A stretch of 64,000 nt of DNA from Candidatus Gracilibacteria bacterium GN02-872 (GCA_003260325.1 MOLU01000005.1:35571-99570), one strand, 5' to 3'. Positions 1-12,156 are shown, numbered from the stretch's first letter. Translations and numbers: made by a program. The notes: a model not told the origin generated them from the letters alone.

Positions 1-20
1 GCCTTTTAATATTTAAAAAA

Positions 21-422
21 CTATTTTTTGTTACATTTCTTACATTTTCCAGAGATATTTATAGACTTGTCTTCTATTTTAAAACCGAGTTTTTTAGCTT
101 CTTTTTCAAGATTTTTATAAATATCTTCACTTCCAAAACTTAAAACTTTTCAACAATACTCACATTCCATATGCTCGTGAGAATGTTTTTTGTCTACTAT
201 TTCGTAAGAATCACCATTTTTTGTTGATTTGATTTTTCTTATAATTCAAATTTCTAGAAATAAATTTATAGTTCTGAAAACACTTGCTCTTCAGATATTT
301 TTAAAATTATTTATAATATCATTTGCATCAAAAATATGTTTTTTAGAAATAAAATCAAAAATTTCAATTCTTTCATTTGTGATTCTTTTTTTGTGATCTT
401 TTAGGATTTTTTCTATATTCAT
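21..422 (-). CDS. Fur-family metal/peroxide-responsive repressor
   Basis: 133-aa DNA-binding repressor of the ferric-uptake-regulator superfamily (usual size 130-150 aa). A winged helix fills residues 1-75, with the recognition-helix region around RASVFRTINLF. The dimerisation and metal domain follows: a His-rich HSHEHMEC stretch (80-87) and two Cys pairs, C87/C90 and C127/C130, which in the family bind structural zinc. Three in-frame TGA codons read as Gly, one in CEYCG. It lies 66 bp behind the Na/phosphate symporter gene in the same direction. Whether it senses Fe, Zn, Mn or peroxide cannot be read from the sequence. The metal operon at 35.9-39.9 kb is a possible target, by inference only. 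Confidence 0.9.
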
Positions 423-488
423 TTCCTTAAATTATAGATAATATTTTTATTATAGTCAATAAAAATTATTGTCAAAAAAAAATACCAA

Positions 489-2432
489 TTAGTCATCTTG
501 GTACTTTTCAATTATAAATTCAACTTTATCAATTTCTTTTTCTAAAGCTATTCTTTTAGCTTTATCTTTTTCATTTTTCAATTTTGATTTCAAATTTGAT
601 TTTTTCTTTTTAAATTTATCAACAAGCTTTTCGACTTTTTTGCTTGAAATTCAAAAAACATTTGAAATATTTATTTTTCATTCAGTTTCATTATATATTT
701 CTCTGTTGTAAACTATTTCTGAAACCAAAATCAACTTTTTACAAATATCATTTTTATAATTTGTATCTTTGATTAGGGAAGTAGCCATTTCATTTGTAAT
801 TAGTTTATTTCTGATAAGTTCATCTATTTTTCAATTATTTATAATATCATTATCTGAAATAAACTTTTGCATACTTCAAAGAATTTCTATTCTTTCATAA
901 TCACCTTCAGTTACATCAAGTCTCTCAATATTTGCGATTACAAAAAGTAAATCTTCAATTATTTTTTCATACTGAAGTTTGATTGCAGTATTTGATGAAT
1001 GTAAAAATCTTTCTAAATTTCTTTTTAAGTGTTTAATAATCTTAACTGCTTCAACGATATTTATATTTGCTCTTCTGATTGTTGAAAATTCTTCAAAATA
1101 TTTTTCTGGATTTTTAGCTTGAACTCTAGTAGAAAAGTCCATTATTTCTCAAAATAATATTTTTATTTTTTCTCAATAAAGTTGATCACTGTCTCATTCA
1201 TAAATCTTTATTTTACTTTTTACGCTTTTGTAGTCAACAATTCCATCTTTATCTGGATCTAAATCAGTTAATTCTAATCATAATATTTTTAAAAGAATAT
1301 CAATTGAATTACTATACATATGTCTAGTTTCTTTTACCAAAGAGATTATTGCAGTATTTGGAAGTTCTTCAGCAGCTCAATTCAAATATAGGTTTCTCAC
1401 AAATCATTTTTGAATAACCTCAGTTTCTGGAAGCAAATTTTCAATAAAATTTACAAATTTTCCATAAAATGGTAATAAAATACTAACTCAAACAATATTG
1501 TAAATAGTGTGGAAAATTGCAATTTTCATAGAAGGATCAGTTAGATTTAATCCTGATGCTATTAAATCTACCAAGGAAATTACTTGATAAATAAATACTG
1601 TAAAAATAGCTCAAGTTAATGTTTTTGAAATAACATCTGCAACAGCAAGTCTTTTTCAGTTTGTATTTGAGTTTAGAGAACCCAGTATTCCTGTAAAAGT
1701 TGTTCAGATATTTGCTCAAATTACGAGTGCAATTGCATTTTCATAAGTAACTTGATTAAATCAAAGAGCAGCTAAAACAAGGATTATGGTTGCTAAACTT
1801 GATTGTAAGACTATTGTTGCAATAGTTCAGATAAGAACAAAAACTAAAATTCATTTAAATCAATCAACTGTATAATCCATCAGATTTACGCTTTGCCTAA
1901 ATGTCTCAAATCAGTCTTTTATATTATCTACTCATAAAAATACAAATCAAATTCAAGCTAAAATATATCAAATTCATTTTAAATTTTTAGATTTTTGAAT
2001 ATAAAAAATAAATCAAAAAACAAGTATTGGATAAGCATAAGTTGAAAGGCTGATTTTCATTCAAAATGCTGCCACAAGCCAAGCTCAAGTTGTTGTTCAG
2101 ATATTTGACCCAAGAGAAATAGCTATTCATTGTGCAAGTGGAATCAAATCTGCACTCAAAAATGAGATCGCGATTATTGTCACAAGAGAACTACTTTGCA
2201 TAATTGTAGCTCAAAAAATACCTAAAGTTATACTTTTCCAAGTTTTATCTGTGAAGTTTTTAAGTATTTTTTCAAATCATCCTCAAGTAAATTCTTTGAA
2301 TCATTGTCAAAGAAAAATCATTCAAAATAAAAAAATAGCTATTCAAGCCGATATTTTACTAAAGTTTTCGCTTTGTCAAAATCACCATAAAAGTATTAAA
2401 ACAATACTTATTCAAAAAAGTTTCTTTATCAT
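489..2432 (-). CDS. Na/phosphate cotransporter family protein with PhoU-like C-terminus
   Basis: 647-aa membrane protein of the NptA/YjbB family (Na/Pi-cotransporter II-related). The family signature is the duplicated QSS motif: QSSS at residues 79-82 within GATIMQSSSLV, and VLQSSLATI near residue 208, each in an inverted-topology half, with GSNIGTT and GANIGTT loops after them. About eight hydrophobic segments fill residues 1-340. The remaining roughly 300 residues are soluble, helical and charged, as in PhoU-like tails of this family. Likely role: phosphate (or other anion) transport or its control at the membrane. ATG at 2432 was chosen because the next in-frame ATG upstream is followed by TAA. 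Most Gly in the membrane part are TGA. Confidence 0.88.
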
Positions 2433-2526
2433 TTTAAGTTATAAAAATATAATAATTTCTCATTTAAAATTATATTATAAAATTTTTTTTTAGTCAAAAA
2501 ATGGAATAAAAAAAGCAAAAATTAAA

Positions 2527-5500
2527 TTATTTCTGCTTTTTTTCTTTTGTAATTAACAAATAAAAACAAGGAAGATAAACCAAAACTATCAAAACATTTA
2601 TTGTAAGTCATCAAATAAATGCGATTGCCAGACTTCACCAAAGTTCGTCTTTGAGAGCTAGAGTTATAAGTCAAGCAATAGTTGTAAATGTTGTTAAAAA
2701 TATTGCTCAAAATCTCTCTGTCACGGTATTTGCTAAATCCTTTTTAAGATTGTATTTTTCTTTTGAGTTAAATAAATCTGTGAATAAAATCGAATTATTT
2801 ACTCAAACTCAAATTACTCAAAATATTCACAATTGAGCAGGGAAACTCATTGGTAATCAGAAAAATCCTAAAAAAATAACTATTCAAATTACGGAAAGAA
2901 TTGTTGAAGTTAAAACTATCATAGAAACACCAAAAGAATTGAACTGATAAACTAAAACCAAAAACATCAATAAAATTCAAACTCAAAGAGCCATAGCTAA
3001 ATCTGAAGTTGATTGATTTTGATCTGAAATATTTGAATTATATTTAAATGTTAATCAATCTGGAAGTGGATTTTTATCAATTATTTTTTCTATTTCTCAA
3101 GTTATACTTCCTAAAGCTACATCTGACTTTTTGTCTGCTTCAAGACTTATTTGAAGTTTTGTGTTTATGTGTTGAATATTTTTTAATTCAGCTTCTAAAT
3201 TTCTTTCTTTTGTGCTAGCTGAAATGAAGTTTTCTCATATTTTTAAATCTTCAACATTTCATTTATAATTTGTAAATAAACTCATAGTTATGTCATCTTT
3301 CCCAAATTCTGTAAATGTATGAAGAGGAATCCCATTTGGAGAATAATCTGAATTTTTAATTGAAGCAAAAAGTGTAACAAACGATTCTAATGACATTCAG
3401 TTTTGCATCACTTTATTTGTATCAATAAAATATTTTATTTTTCAGCTTGTAAATTCTAAATTTGAAGAAATGTTATAAACTCAATTTATTTTTTCAAACT
3501 CTGGTTTTATTTTTTCTATGTATTTTGAAATTTCTTCTAAATTATCTCAAATTATATGAAAACCTATATCTTTTCCTCAAGCTATTCATAGTTTTCAGAT
3601 TGTAAAAATATCTTTTATTAAAGGATATTTTTCTTTTATTGACTTATTTATGAAATCTTGAAGTTTTTCAGAAATTTCATAAGCTTTGTAATTTCTTTGT
3701 TCTCAAGGAATAAGTTTTATGTTTATGTAGGCTTGATTATCAGAAGTTACATTTGATGCTCATCATATAGCATTTGTTGAGTAAGTATTTCAAATATTTA
3801 CATAATAATATTCTATATCATTTTTGAAATTTTTTTCTAAAAATACTTTTAAATCAGTTAAAATTTTATTTGTTTCAATCTGAGTCTTTTCGCTAGACAA
3901 TCAGCTTTGGTATTTTATATTTACCCAAATGTTGTCTTGATCAGTTGGAGGTAAAAAGTCCGTTTTTATTATTCCTGCTGCTATTGAGCCTATACTTAAG
4001 GCAAATATTCACCAAAAAGCTACAACAACCAAAAATGCTCTTTTTTTACCTCTTAAGAAAAATCCTGTAAATTTTCAAAGTAGCTCTGAAGCTTTTTCAA
4101 GTTTTACTCATAAATAAGGTGTTTTTGTTTCTTTTGGTAAAAATTTTAAAAGTAAAATTGGAAGTAGAAAAAACGCAACAAATATAGAAGCGATAAGTGT
4201 GATTATAATCGTTGTACTCATTGGAGCTACAAATTTTCCAATTGTTCAGCTAAGTAAAAACAAAATCGGTACAAACATCGCAATAGTTGTAAGAGTTCAG
4301 GCTACTATACTTCAAGAATACTTTTCAAGAGTGAATTTCAAAGCTGTCCAAAAATCTATATTTTTATCTTTTTTATACTCATTTGTAAGTCACTCTGTGA
4401 CTACAATCAAGTTATCAACCATTATTCAAAGAGTCAAAACAAGAGCAAAAGAAACAATATTATTGAATGTATAGCCCATAAAAGATAGAGCTATAAAAGT
4501 CAGAAAATAAACTAAAGGAAAAGAAAATGTTACTCAAAGCGACATTTTGAAACCGATGAACAAAAACAAAATTACAAGAATTATAAGTCAGCTTTGCCGG
4601 AAATTTGAAACAAAAGTTCAAAAAATATCGTTTATCTCAACGAGTCTAGAATAAGTTTCATAAACTTTTAAATCTGGATTTTGTTTTTGAAACTTTTCTG
4701 TTTTTTTCAAAATATTTTTTATGATTCATTCTACGTCATTTCATGGAGTTATCTTTATTCAAAAAGAAACTGCGTTTAAAGAATCATTTCACTGAACTAT
4801 AAAGGATTTTTCTATTTTTGAATCTTCTTCTAAAAATACTGAAGCAACATCTTTTACTTTTATACTTTGAGAATTGTAACTCAGCAAATCAGTTTGTTTG
4901 ATTTGTTCAAGTAAATTTTCTAGATTACTTTCAAAAGTTTCTATTTCATAAGTGTAAAGATTTCCTCAAATATCTTTTTTTCAAATTGGTTGTTTTAAAA
5001 AAATATTTGAAAGAAGATTTTTAACATTTGTTATATCAATTCAAAATTCATTTATTTTTTTCTCATCCAAATAAATATTTATCTTTTTTTCTGGTTTTCA
5101 AGCTATAATTACGTCAGAAATTCATTCTATTGATTTGATTTCGTTTTCCAAATCTTTAGCTTTTTTATAAATATCTTTTGATAAGTTATTTCAGGCAATA
5201 GAAAATGAATAAACAGCTATATCATCAGGACTTACTTGCTTTATAACTGGTTTTTTAATATTTTGAGGTAAAGAAGCTTTATTTACAGCAGAGTCAAGTT
5301 CTAGTTTAGCATCATTTATATTTTTTGAATCATTAAATGTTACGATTATAGTTGAAAAATTTGGATTTGAAACGGATTCTAATCTTTTTATTCAAGAAAT
5401 ACTTTTAAATTCATCTTCTAATTTATTTGTGATTTGATTTTCTATACTTTTAGGATCAGCTCCAGGATTTACAGTATTTACAACAAACATTGGAATATCC

Positions 5501-5613
5501 ATTGCTGGGGAATTTTCTTTTGGAATCGTGAAAAACGAATAAATTCAAACGATAAATCACATAAAAATTATCATCCAAAAGAAAACAATTTTATTTTTTA
5601 AAAATTCTACCAT
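2527..5613 (-). CDS. RND-superfamily efflux pump (AcrB/MMPL-like inner-membrane transporter)
   Basis: 1028 aa, the usual length for an HAE-RND pump. It has the full twelve-helix layout: TM1 at the N-terminus (NKIVFFWMIIF), a periplasmic porter domain (about 35-330), TM2-6, a second periplasmic domain (about 550-840) and TM8-12. The TM4 region GLMVDNLIVVTEG keeps one acidic residue of the proton relay. The C-terminal half has TTFTTIAGLI and ends KEKKQK. It starts 10 bp after the stop of the membrane-fusion lipoprotein gene, so the two are co-transcribed. No outer-membrane TolC gene is present, as expected for a CPR cell without a classical outer membrane. Substrate unknown: drugs, lipids or peptides are all possible. 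Confidence 0.92.
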
Positions 5614-5623
5614 TTTTACAAAA

Positions 5624-7330
5624 TTATTTTTCTAAAATATCTCATTTTTTTAATCAAGAATTTATTTGAATTTCTCAATTATTCATATTTCAAATTTCTA
5701 CTTTTTGATTTACAACTTGTCAATCAACTAGTTTTTTAACATAGTATCAATCAAGTTTTGGAGAAACAAAATTTATATCTATCCAAATTTCATTTTCGCT
5801 TGTTTGTCTCAAAACCTTTATATCTAAATATTCTCAAGCTTTTAGATCCTTGAAGTCTATTTTTCACTCATAAATAAAATTTTGTGTTTTTTCTGTTTTT
5901 GTTGGGTACTCTGAAATAATTGTTCCTGTTCAGATTTGAGTTCATTTTTTATAGAAATTAAATTTATCTCAAATATTTAATCTTTCAGGAGAAAAAATTT
6001 CTAATTTTAAAGAATTATTATCAGGAATGATTTCACAAAGTGGGGTTCAAATTTGAACTTGAGTCCCTTCAGCTTTTGCAACTTTTGTTTTGATTGTTCA
6101 GCTTGTTTCTGCGTAAAGATTTTCTGATTTCAGATTTATGTCTGTGGATTTTAAGCTTTGTTCAGCTGAAAGTATTTGTAAATCGATTTCTTTTAATTTT
6201 GTTTTTTTAGTTTCTTCTAAAGTATCAAGTTGTTCATCAATATTTTTTTCAGAAATATCTATCGTATTTTCTTTATTTTTTAGATTTGTTTGTTCTGAGC
6301 TTAAAGTTGATTTTTTTGATTCTAATTCTTTTAATTTCAAATCAAAGTTTGTTTTTGTTGATTCTTTTGCATTTAATAACTTTTCTAAATTATTTTTTAT
6401 AGTTAAAAGTCAGTCAGAGTATCACATAAATTCAGCAAAATTTGCATCAATCAATTGTTGAGGTAATTCGTTGTTTGAAGCTAAAGAATCCTTGATTACA
6501 TCTCAAGCTTGTTTCATAATTAAACTGTATTCATTTATTTTTTTAGCTAATTCTTCATCTTTTATACTTGATAAATTTTCATCAGTTTTTTCTACGAAAT
6601 TTATAAATTCTTTTGATTTTTCTACAAGTTCGTATTTTAGCATATTATTTTTTGCTCAAATATAGTTTTTTAAATCATTATTTGAGTGATTATTTTTATC
6701 AGAAATAGTGTAAACCTCATCGAGTTTTTTGCTTGCTTTAGTCAAAGTATTGTAAGTATTTTTTCTCAAATTTGCTATTTGACTTTTTATATCATCCTCA
6801 GCTTCTTTATTGTTTTGCTTTAAAAGAGCTATAGAATCATCAATAATTTTTTCTTGGTTTTTAATTCAGCTTTTTTCATCTCAAATATTTTCAGAAATAT
6901 TTGTTCTTGAATTTGCTAGTTCTTCTTTTTTAAGCAAGATTTGTTTTTTTTGGCTTTCAAAATTTTCAATTGTAAAGCTTTTTATATCATTTAACTTTTG
7001 TATTTGTTCAATTAAAGCTTGGTTTTGTACAGCACTGTTTTGATAAGCTGGTCAATCATAGTTTGGTGAAATAGTTGCAATCAAAGTTTTAGCTCATACT
7101 TTTTTTCATGGTTCACAATTTAAAGTTGTAACTTTTCCGGAAATATTTGGAGCAATTACTTTTAGTGTTGAATTAACTATATTTCAATAAATATTTACAA
7201 AATTATTTTCTTTTACTCAAACTTGATAAGTTGTTTTTTCTGCTTTTACTTCAGGAATTTCCTCAATAACTTCTTTTCAACAAGAAGTTAGAATCATTAA
7301 AAGTAACATTAAACTTAGTATTTTTTTCAT
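5624..7330 (-). CDS. Lipoprotein membrane-fusion (HlyD/MacA-type) subunit of RND efflux pump
   Basis: 568 aa. The N-terminus is a lipoprotein signal (MKKILSLMLLLMILTSCGKE), with the lipobox Cys at residue 17. Next comes a beta-barrel/lipoyl half (KVIAPNISGKV, typical of the biotinyl-lipoyl-like domain) and an unusually long coiled-coil hairpin, roughly residues 100-420, rich in K, E, I, N and L. The second lipoyl half and barrel follow, ending GLKKGDILEK. It links the RND pump encoded next to outer layers of the envelope. Typical family members are 350-450 aa, so the coiled coil is extended. The gene sits 9 bp after the AbrB-like regulator and 10 bp before the pump. Confidence 0.88.
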
Positions 7331-7339
7331 TTTTATTTT

Positions 7340-7741
7340 TTAATTTTTAAAACTTTCTTTTATGTATTCTAACAGAAAATCTATTTTGTCATTTTTTATA
7401 AAACCAAGTCAGTGTCAGCTTTCTCAAACAACAATTATAGAATTTCATGTTTCTATTTCTAATAATTCTCTTATTTGTTTTGGAATTACAAATTGAAATT
7501 TTGTTCAAACTCTGATTTGCTCTTCATTTTCTATAAATTCTTCAAATTTCCAAATACTATCTTCAGAGCAAATCTTGTCATTACTCATTACAAATGCCAT
7601 TTCTTTAAATGTTCATATATAAAATATATCTCAAACATCTATTTCAAAATCTTTTCTGCATTCAGCAGGGAGAATTATTTGTCACTTTATTCAAACTAAA
7701 GTAACTCAATAAATTTTTAGGTTTTGTGAATTTTTATTCAT
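7340..7741 (-). CDS. Double SpoVT/AbrB-domain transcriptional regulator
   Basis: 133-aa protein with two swapped-hairpin AbrB-type DNA-binding units in tandem: residues about 14-40 (KGQIILPAECRKDFEIDVGD) and about 80-105 (TKFQFVIPKQIRELLEI). Each has the family pattern of a beta strand, PxxxR and a following helix. Most AbrB proteins carry one unit and dimerise; a tandem arrangement is a built-in dimer. It is the first gene of the efflux operon (9 bp before the membrane-fusion gene), so it probably controls the pump and itself. Two near-perfect 17-bp direct repeats just upstream of its start are the obvious operator candidates. Confidence 0.85.
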
Positions 7742-7750
7742 TTTTATTTT

Positions 7751-7793
7751 GTATGAAAAAGTATACTTTTTAAAATGTATGAAAAAGTATACT
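7751..7793. promoter_or_regulatory. Paired 17-bp repeats, candidate operator of the AbrB-like regulator
   Basis: The 17-bp unit GTATGAAAAAGTATACT occurs twice, at 7751-7767 and 7777-7793, 26 bp apart. Each contains the palindrome AGTATACT. They lie in the leader/promoter of the minus-strand efflux operon and overlap its likely -10 region. Binding by the double-AbrB protein is inferred from position. Confidence 0.6.
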
Positions 7794-7812
7794 TGAAATT
7801 TTTTTTTGTCAA
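7786..7812 (-). promoter_or_regulatory. Promoter of the AbrB-efflux operon
   Basis: On the minus strand TTGACA (7812-7807) is followed after 15 nt by TATACT (7791-7786). The -10 box lies inside one of the two operator-like repeats, which suits repression by occlusion. Confidence 0.45.
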
Positions 7813-7827
7813 GAAAAAATAAAAAAA

Positions 7828-7851
7828 GATTTAGAAATCTCTTCTAAATCT
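7828..7851 (-). terminator. Rho-independent terminator of the TehB-like gene
   Basis: A 10-bp perfect stem (AGATTTAGAA / TTCTAAATCT, loop 4) is followed on the minus strand by a T-rich run. It lies 20 bp after the stop codon. Confidence 0.75.
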
Positions 7852-7870
7852 TTATATCTGAAAAATATTT

Positions 7871-8767
7871 TTAAACTTTTTTTGCTATAATTGTAGCAAA
7901 TCTAGCTCTAATTCTATGACCATTTTCATCTACTCTATGGAATTGTCAAATCATATTGTCACTATAAACTATTTCCCAGTTTTTGTACAAATCTAGATAC
8001 TCTTGGTAAGTTCTCATATTTGGGAAGGGAATTATACATTTTATGTCATCTGCTTCAATTGGAACGATTATTAAATTATATCATCAAATATTTGTGTGGT
8101 TTATAGCTGATTTTAATAAATTTGTTGCTGATTGTTTCTCTAAAAACTGTAAAGAAACTGTGGCTATAATTATGTCAAAATTATCTTCAACTAAATCATA
8201 ATTTAAATCTTTTTGTTTTATTTCTAAATTTAATCAAAATTTGTCAGCTAAGTCTTTTGTATTTTCAAGTCATTCTAAATTTTTATCCCAAGATTCAACT
8301 TTGAGTCAGTTTTTTGCTAAAAGCAAACTATTTCTTCCTCAACCTGATCATAAGTCCAAAGCTTTTTTTCAAACTGGATTTTCTATTATATTTACAAGCA
8401 TTTTGACTTCATAGTGTGGTCACATATTTGGGAAAGTAGTAAAAAAATCTTTTTCTATTTTTCTAATTTCTTCAGGCTTTTCAGCAAAAAATTCTATATA
8501 AATTTTTGTATCTCAAATAAACTCTACTTTATGCCAAGCTTGTGGAGCAGAAACTATATAATCTCAAGCTTCAACAAAAACTTCTTTTTTTACTCATCCA
8601 TTTTCACTTTCTAAATAATTATATTTTAGCTTTCCTGATAAAACATTTATTTTTCAATAAACTCAAGCTTTTGTATTGTGAGCAAGTAGAAGTCACTTTG
8701 GAATAGTTTCTTTTGTATAAATAGGTAATTGTTTATATCTGTAAAAATTACTTGGAACATCAATCAT
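7871..8767 (-). CDS. tehB: TehB-like SAM methyltransferase with N-terminal DUF1971 (cupin-like) domain
   Basis: 298 aa in two parts. Residues 1-95 match the DUF1971/cupin-like domain (MIDVPSNFYRYKQLP, then LSGKLKYN and APQAWHKVEF). From about 115 a class-I Rossmann methyltransferase begins, with motif I DLGSGGGRNSLLLA and a DIIIATVSLQFL motif near 190. This is the layout of long-form TehB, such as the Haemophilus protein linked to tellurite and oxidant resistance; E. coli TehB lacks the first domain. The real substrate may be another chalcogen or metabolite. Single gene with its own terminator, 63 bp downstream of the DUF1704 gene. Confidence 0.78.
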
Positions 8768-8830
8768 AAAAAAATAAATATTACTAAATAAGTAATATTT
8801 ATTATAATTTTTTTAAAAAAATTTCAAAAT

Positions 8831-10429
8831 TTATTTTTCTATAATTTGTAAGATTTTTTTTACTTTTTTTCTGTTTTCTTCTTGAGTCGCTTTTAAATCA
8901 TAGTCTCTGATGAAATTTCTGTAATTTACTCACTGAGCTTCTAGGATTTCTCAGTATTTCTCGTTGAAATATTTAAAAAATCAAAGAATTGATTTATTTT
9001 CTTGGTTTTTTGTCAGAAGTTTGTATTTGATTATTTCTCATATCATCATTGGTAAAACTATATTTTTTTCTTTTAAATTTGAAAAAGAGAAATTATTTTC
9101 TATTCCAGCTAATTTACTAATTTCATCTTCTAAATTAAAATTATTTTTTCAAAGAAATAATTTTATAACATTTTCTCTTTTTCTAATTCTTTCTTTTACT
9201 TCAATTTCTCAGATAAAATAAGATTTTTCTTTTGGATTTACTCATGGTAAGTTAAAATCTCTTCATCTTTTGTATCTCCAAAATTTACTTTCAGAGTCAG
9301 TTTTTGAATCTGTAAGTTTTTTTAAAATTTCATAAGCTTTTTTAAATGTTTCTCAATCATAAATTTCACAAATAAGTACACTGTAAGTATTTAATCAAAC
9401 TTTTTCTTTTATATTTTTTCAAGCTGATAAATTTCAAAAGGTTGTAGCTATTCATTCTTCTTTTATTGTGTATCAAGCTGGTTTCATACTTCAAACTAAG
9501 GTTTGATTATTTTCTCTTGTAATCATATGAGTTTCTATCTCGTGAGAAAGTAGATTTATAATTCTTTCTACAGTCAATTTATTATAATTTTCTTTTGTTG
9601 GTATTCTTAATTTATTTTCATCTTTTTTATTTATAGTTGCATTTATATTTCAAATTTTTTCATTTAACTCAATTTCTAGTTTTATTCATAAAATCTCAGC
9701 TACTAGTTTAAAAATTTCTATATAGTCATCTCTTTCTATTTCTTTTTTTAAAATATTTTTATCAAAATCTTTTAAAGAATCATAAATTAATTCTTCATTT
9801 TCTTGTAAAATACCTAAATTTTTAACCTCTTTTTTAGAATAATTTTGTTTTAATTGATTTAAAATTCATTTTATAAAAATTGATTCTTCTTCAGAAAGAC
9901 TATCTTGTTTTTCTTTTATAAGATCATCTAAATCATTTATAATTTTTTCATAATAGTTTGCGTTTTCAGATAATTTGTCTCAAAATATTTTTTTGTCAAA
10001 ATTATCCATTTTTTTAAAATAATTTTCTAGTTTTTCTTTTGGAATTCTATAATTTAAAGTTTTTATTTTTTGAGCTTCTATTTCAATTATATAACTATAA
10101 TTTCTAATAAGTTCTAAATTATCATAAAAACTTTTCAAATAATAATTTTTTGTTTCATATAGTTTTATTTCATCACTTTCTACTTTTTTTATAAATCTTT
10201 CTAGTTCAGAGATTTTTAATTTTAGCTTTTCTTTTGCATCAAAAACTAAATCTTCTCAAAGTTTATAATTTTCTAAATCAAGTCATAAATAATCTTTGAA
10301 AAGAGTTTCATTGTATCAGTTTTCACTGTAAATGTAGACAAAACCTACTAATCTATTAAATTTCTCATCAAAAACCTTGTCTAATTCACTATTTTTTTCA
10401 TTAAGATTATTTTTTTCTAAATTATTCAT
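8831..10429 (-). CDS. DUF1704-type zinc metallopeptidase-like protein
   Basis: 532 aa. The N-terminal 280 residues are charged, helical and unrecognised. The C-terminal half carries HEIETH (about residue 296), then a conserved Tyr in AGYTIKEEGIATTFGN about 25 residues later. This matches DUF1704 (tyrosine-matched metallopeptidase-like, named for a QEGLA-type motif, here EEGIA). Two His of HExxxH plus the downstream Glu would form a zinc site. The substrate of this family is not established. No signal peptide, so probably cytoplasmic. It is divergent from the nucleosidase-like gene, with 67 bp between the starts. Confidence 0.75.
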
Positions 10430-10496
10430 AATTTTTGAAAATTTTAAAAATATAAATATAATGTTTAATATTTATATTATACTACTTATAATAAAA

Positions 10497-11270
10497 ATGT
10501 CAAGAATAAAAAAGATTCTACTAGTAACTGCACTAAGTCAAGAATTAAACGTTATAAAATCTGAAATAAAAAAGTTGAAAATTCCAAATTTAAAAGTTTC
10601 ATATTTATCAACTTGAATGGGGAATTATAATATGATTTTGAATTTGACGAGGTTTTTGGAGCAAAACTGAGATTTTGATTTTGTTCTAAATATTTGAACT
10701 TGTTGATATAAATCTTACTATAAAGACTTTTTTCAAGTTATTCGAATTTTTAATTTTTCAAATAAAAAAGAACTTTTAGTTCCGCACTTAATAAATTTTT
10801 GAGATTTTGAAAGTATTTTCTGTAGTGAAAAAGTTGTTTTTGATTCAGAAATACTTTGAGAAGAGCAATTCGTTGATATGGAAAGTTTTGGTTTTGAGTT
10901 AGTTTGTGATAGTTTCTCTCTTTCTAGAGCTATTTTAAAAGTTCCTGTTGACAAAATTTGAACAGAGACAAAAAACTTTGATTTTTCTCTTGCTTCAAGC
11001 TATTTAAGGGAGAAAATTGATTATAAAAAACTTTTTGAAGAAATTTTAAAATATTTAGAAAAAATTCCAGAGAAACAAGATTTTGATAATTATTTTTCTG
11101 AAATAAATTTTACTTTTTCGCAAAAAGAAATTTTTAAGAAATTATTTTTTAAATATAAAGCTCTTGTTTCAGATAATTTTGAAAGTTATTTTGAGGAAAA
11201 TAAAAGTTTACAAAAAGAAAAGTTTTTAAAAAATCTAGAAAATTTTTTAGATAAATTTACTCAAATTTAA
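10497..11270 (+). CDS. Divergent nucleoside phosphorylase/MTA-nucleosidase superfamily protein
   Basis: 257 aa. Weak but ordered similarity to the MTAN/PNP fold: an N-terminal strand ILLVTALSQELNVIK, a glycine-bearing STGMGNYNM near 39, the buried strand FVLNIGTCGY (about 62-71) and a VDMESFGFEL motif (about 126), equivalent to the ribose-binding Met-Glu of MTA/SAH nucleosidases. The C-terminal 90 residues are Lys/Phe-rich and match nothing I know. It could salvage 5-methylthioadenosine left by the aminopropyltransferase at 58.9 kb, or act on futalosine-like nucleosides; this is inference. Its terminator overlaps the 3-prime end of the convergent gene. Confidence 0.6.
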
Positions 11271-11275
11271 AAAAA

Positions 11276-11305
11276 AATAACTAAATTTTTAAAAGTTTAG
11301 TTATT
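11276..11305. terminator. Bidirectional terminator between convergent genes
   Basis: A 10-bp stem (AATAACTAAA / TTTAGTTATT) is flanked by an A-run and a T-run. The last codons and the TAG of the minus-strand gene lie inside it. Confidence 0.75.
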
Positions 11306-12147
11306 TTTTTTTTTTTTAAGTATTTTAAAAGTATTTCTGATAAAACTTTTCAATAAATTTCTACTTTTTTTTCATCAAAAATTATTTTATTTGTATCAAA
11401 ATTATTTTTTGTTTTTTCAGTTGCTATTGCTGTTTTTGTGATTTCAAAAAATCCTGATTTATGTTTTCTGATTATGTTTGTACAAGGAAAGTGATCAACA
11501 AGCCTGTAAGCTGTGTTTTCTTCTAAAACTAGATTATTTTCAGCAAACTTTTCTTTAAAAATTTTATCAAATTTTTTTTCGGTTAAATATTCTCAATCTA
11601 TATTTTCTGTCAATATTGTACATTCTCTTTTGCTTCCACTATAAACTTTCTCGATGTGATTTTTGAAAAAATCTGAGTTTGCATTTTCGTTAAAAATTGA
11701 TTTTTCAACTGGATTAAAACCATTCATAGAGTGAAAATGGAAAACAAAATCACTTTTTTGAATAACATTTTCTATTTCTTTTTCTGCTCTTAAATAAATC
11801 TCATCCCAACTTTTGTCTCTAAAAACTTCAGGAATTGCAAGTTCTAAAGGTCTGTTTAAATCACAGAAACCTCTAGGAATTTCTACTTTTAAAATTCAAA
11901 TTGAAAATTCAGATTTTTCTAAATATTTTTTCATTGATTCTAAAACTTCAACAACTCAAGTATCAGCTTCGTGATACATATATTTGTAAAGTAAATCATC
12001 AGAAACATAATCAAGAGAAATCTTGCTTGTTTCTCTAACTTTTTTTATAAAATCTTTGTCAATAGAGTGGTGTGGAACGTAAATAAGCAAGTCAAAATTT
12101 TGTTTTTGAGTATTTCAAATTTTTTCTAAAATTGTTAGATTGTGCAT
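11281..12147 (-). CDS. N-formylglutamate amidohydrolase-like protein
   Basis: 288 aa. Motifs fit the FGase family: LIYVPHHSID near residue 23 (metal-binding HS/HG region), RGFCDLNRPLE near 93-103 (the DLNR signature) and FVFHFHSMNGF near 132-142. FGases hydrolyse N-formylglutamate or related N-acyl acidic amino acids with a metal ion. No histidine-degradation genes are nearby. Instead it sits 9 bp behind an ATP-grasp-like gene, which suggests a hydrolase/ligase pair acting on an amide. The last codons run through the shared terminator hairpin and stop at TAG 11283-11281. Confidence 0.6.
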
Positions 12148-12156
12148 AATTTAAAG

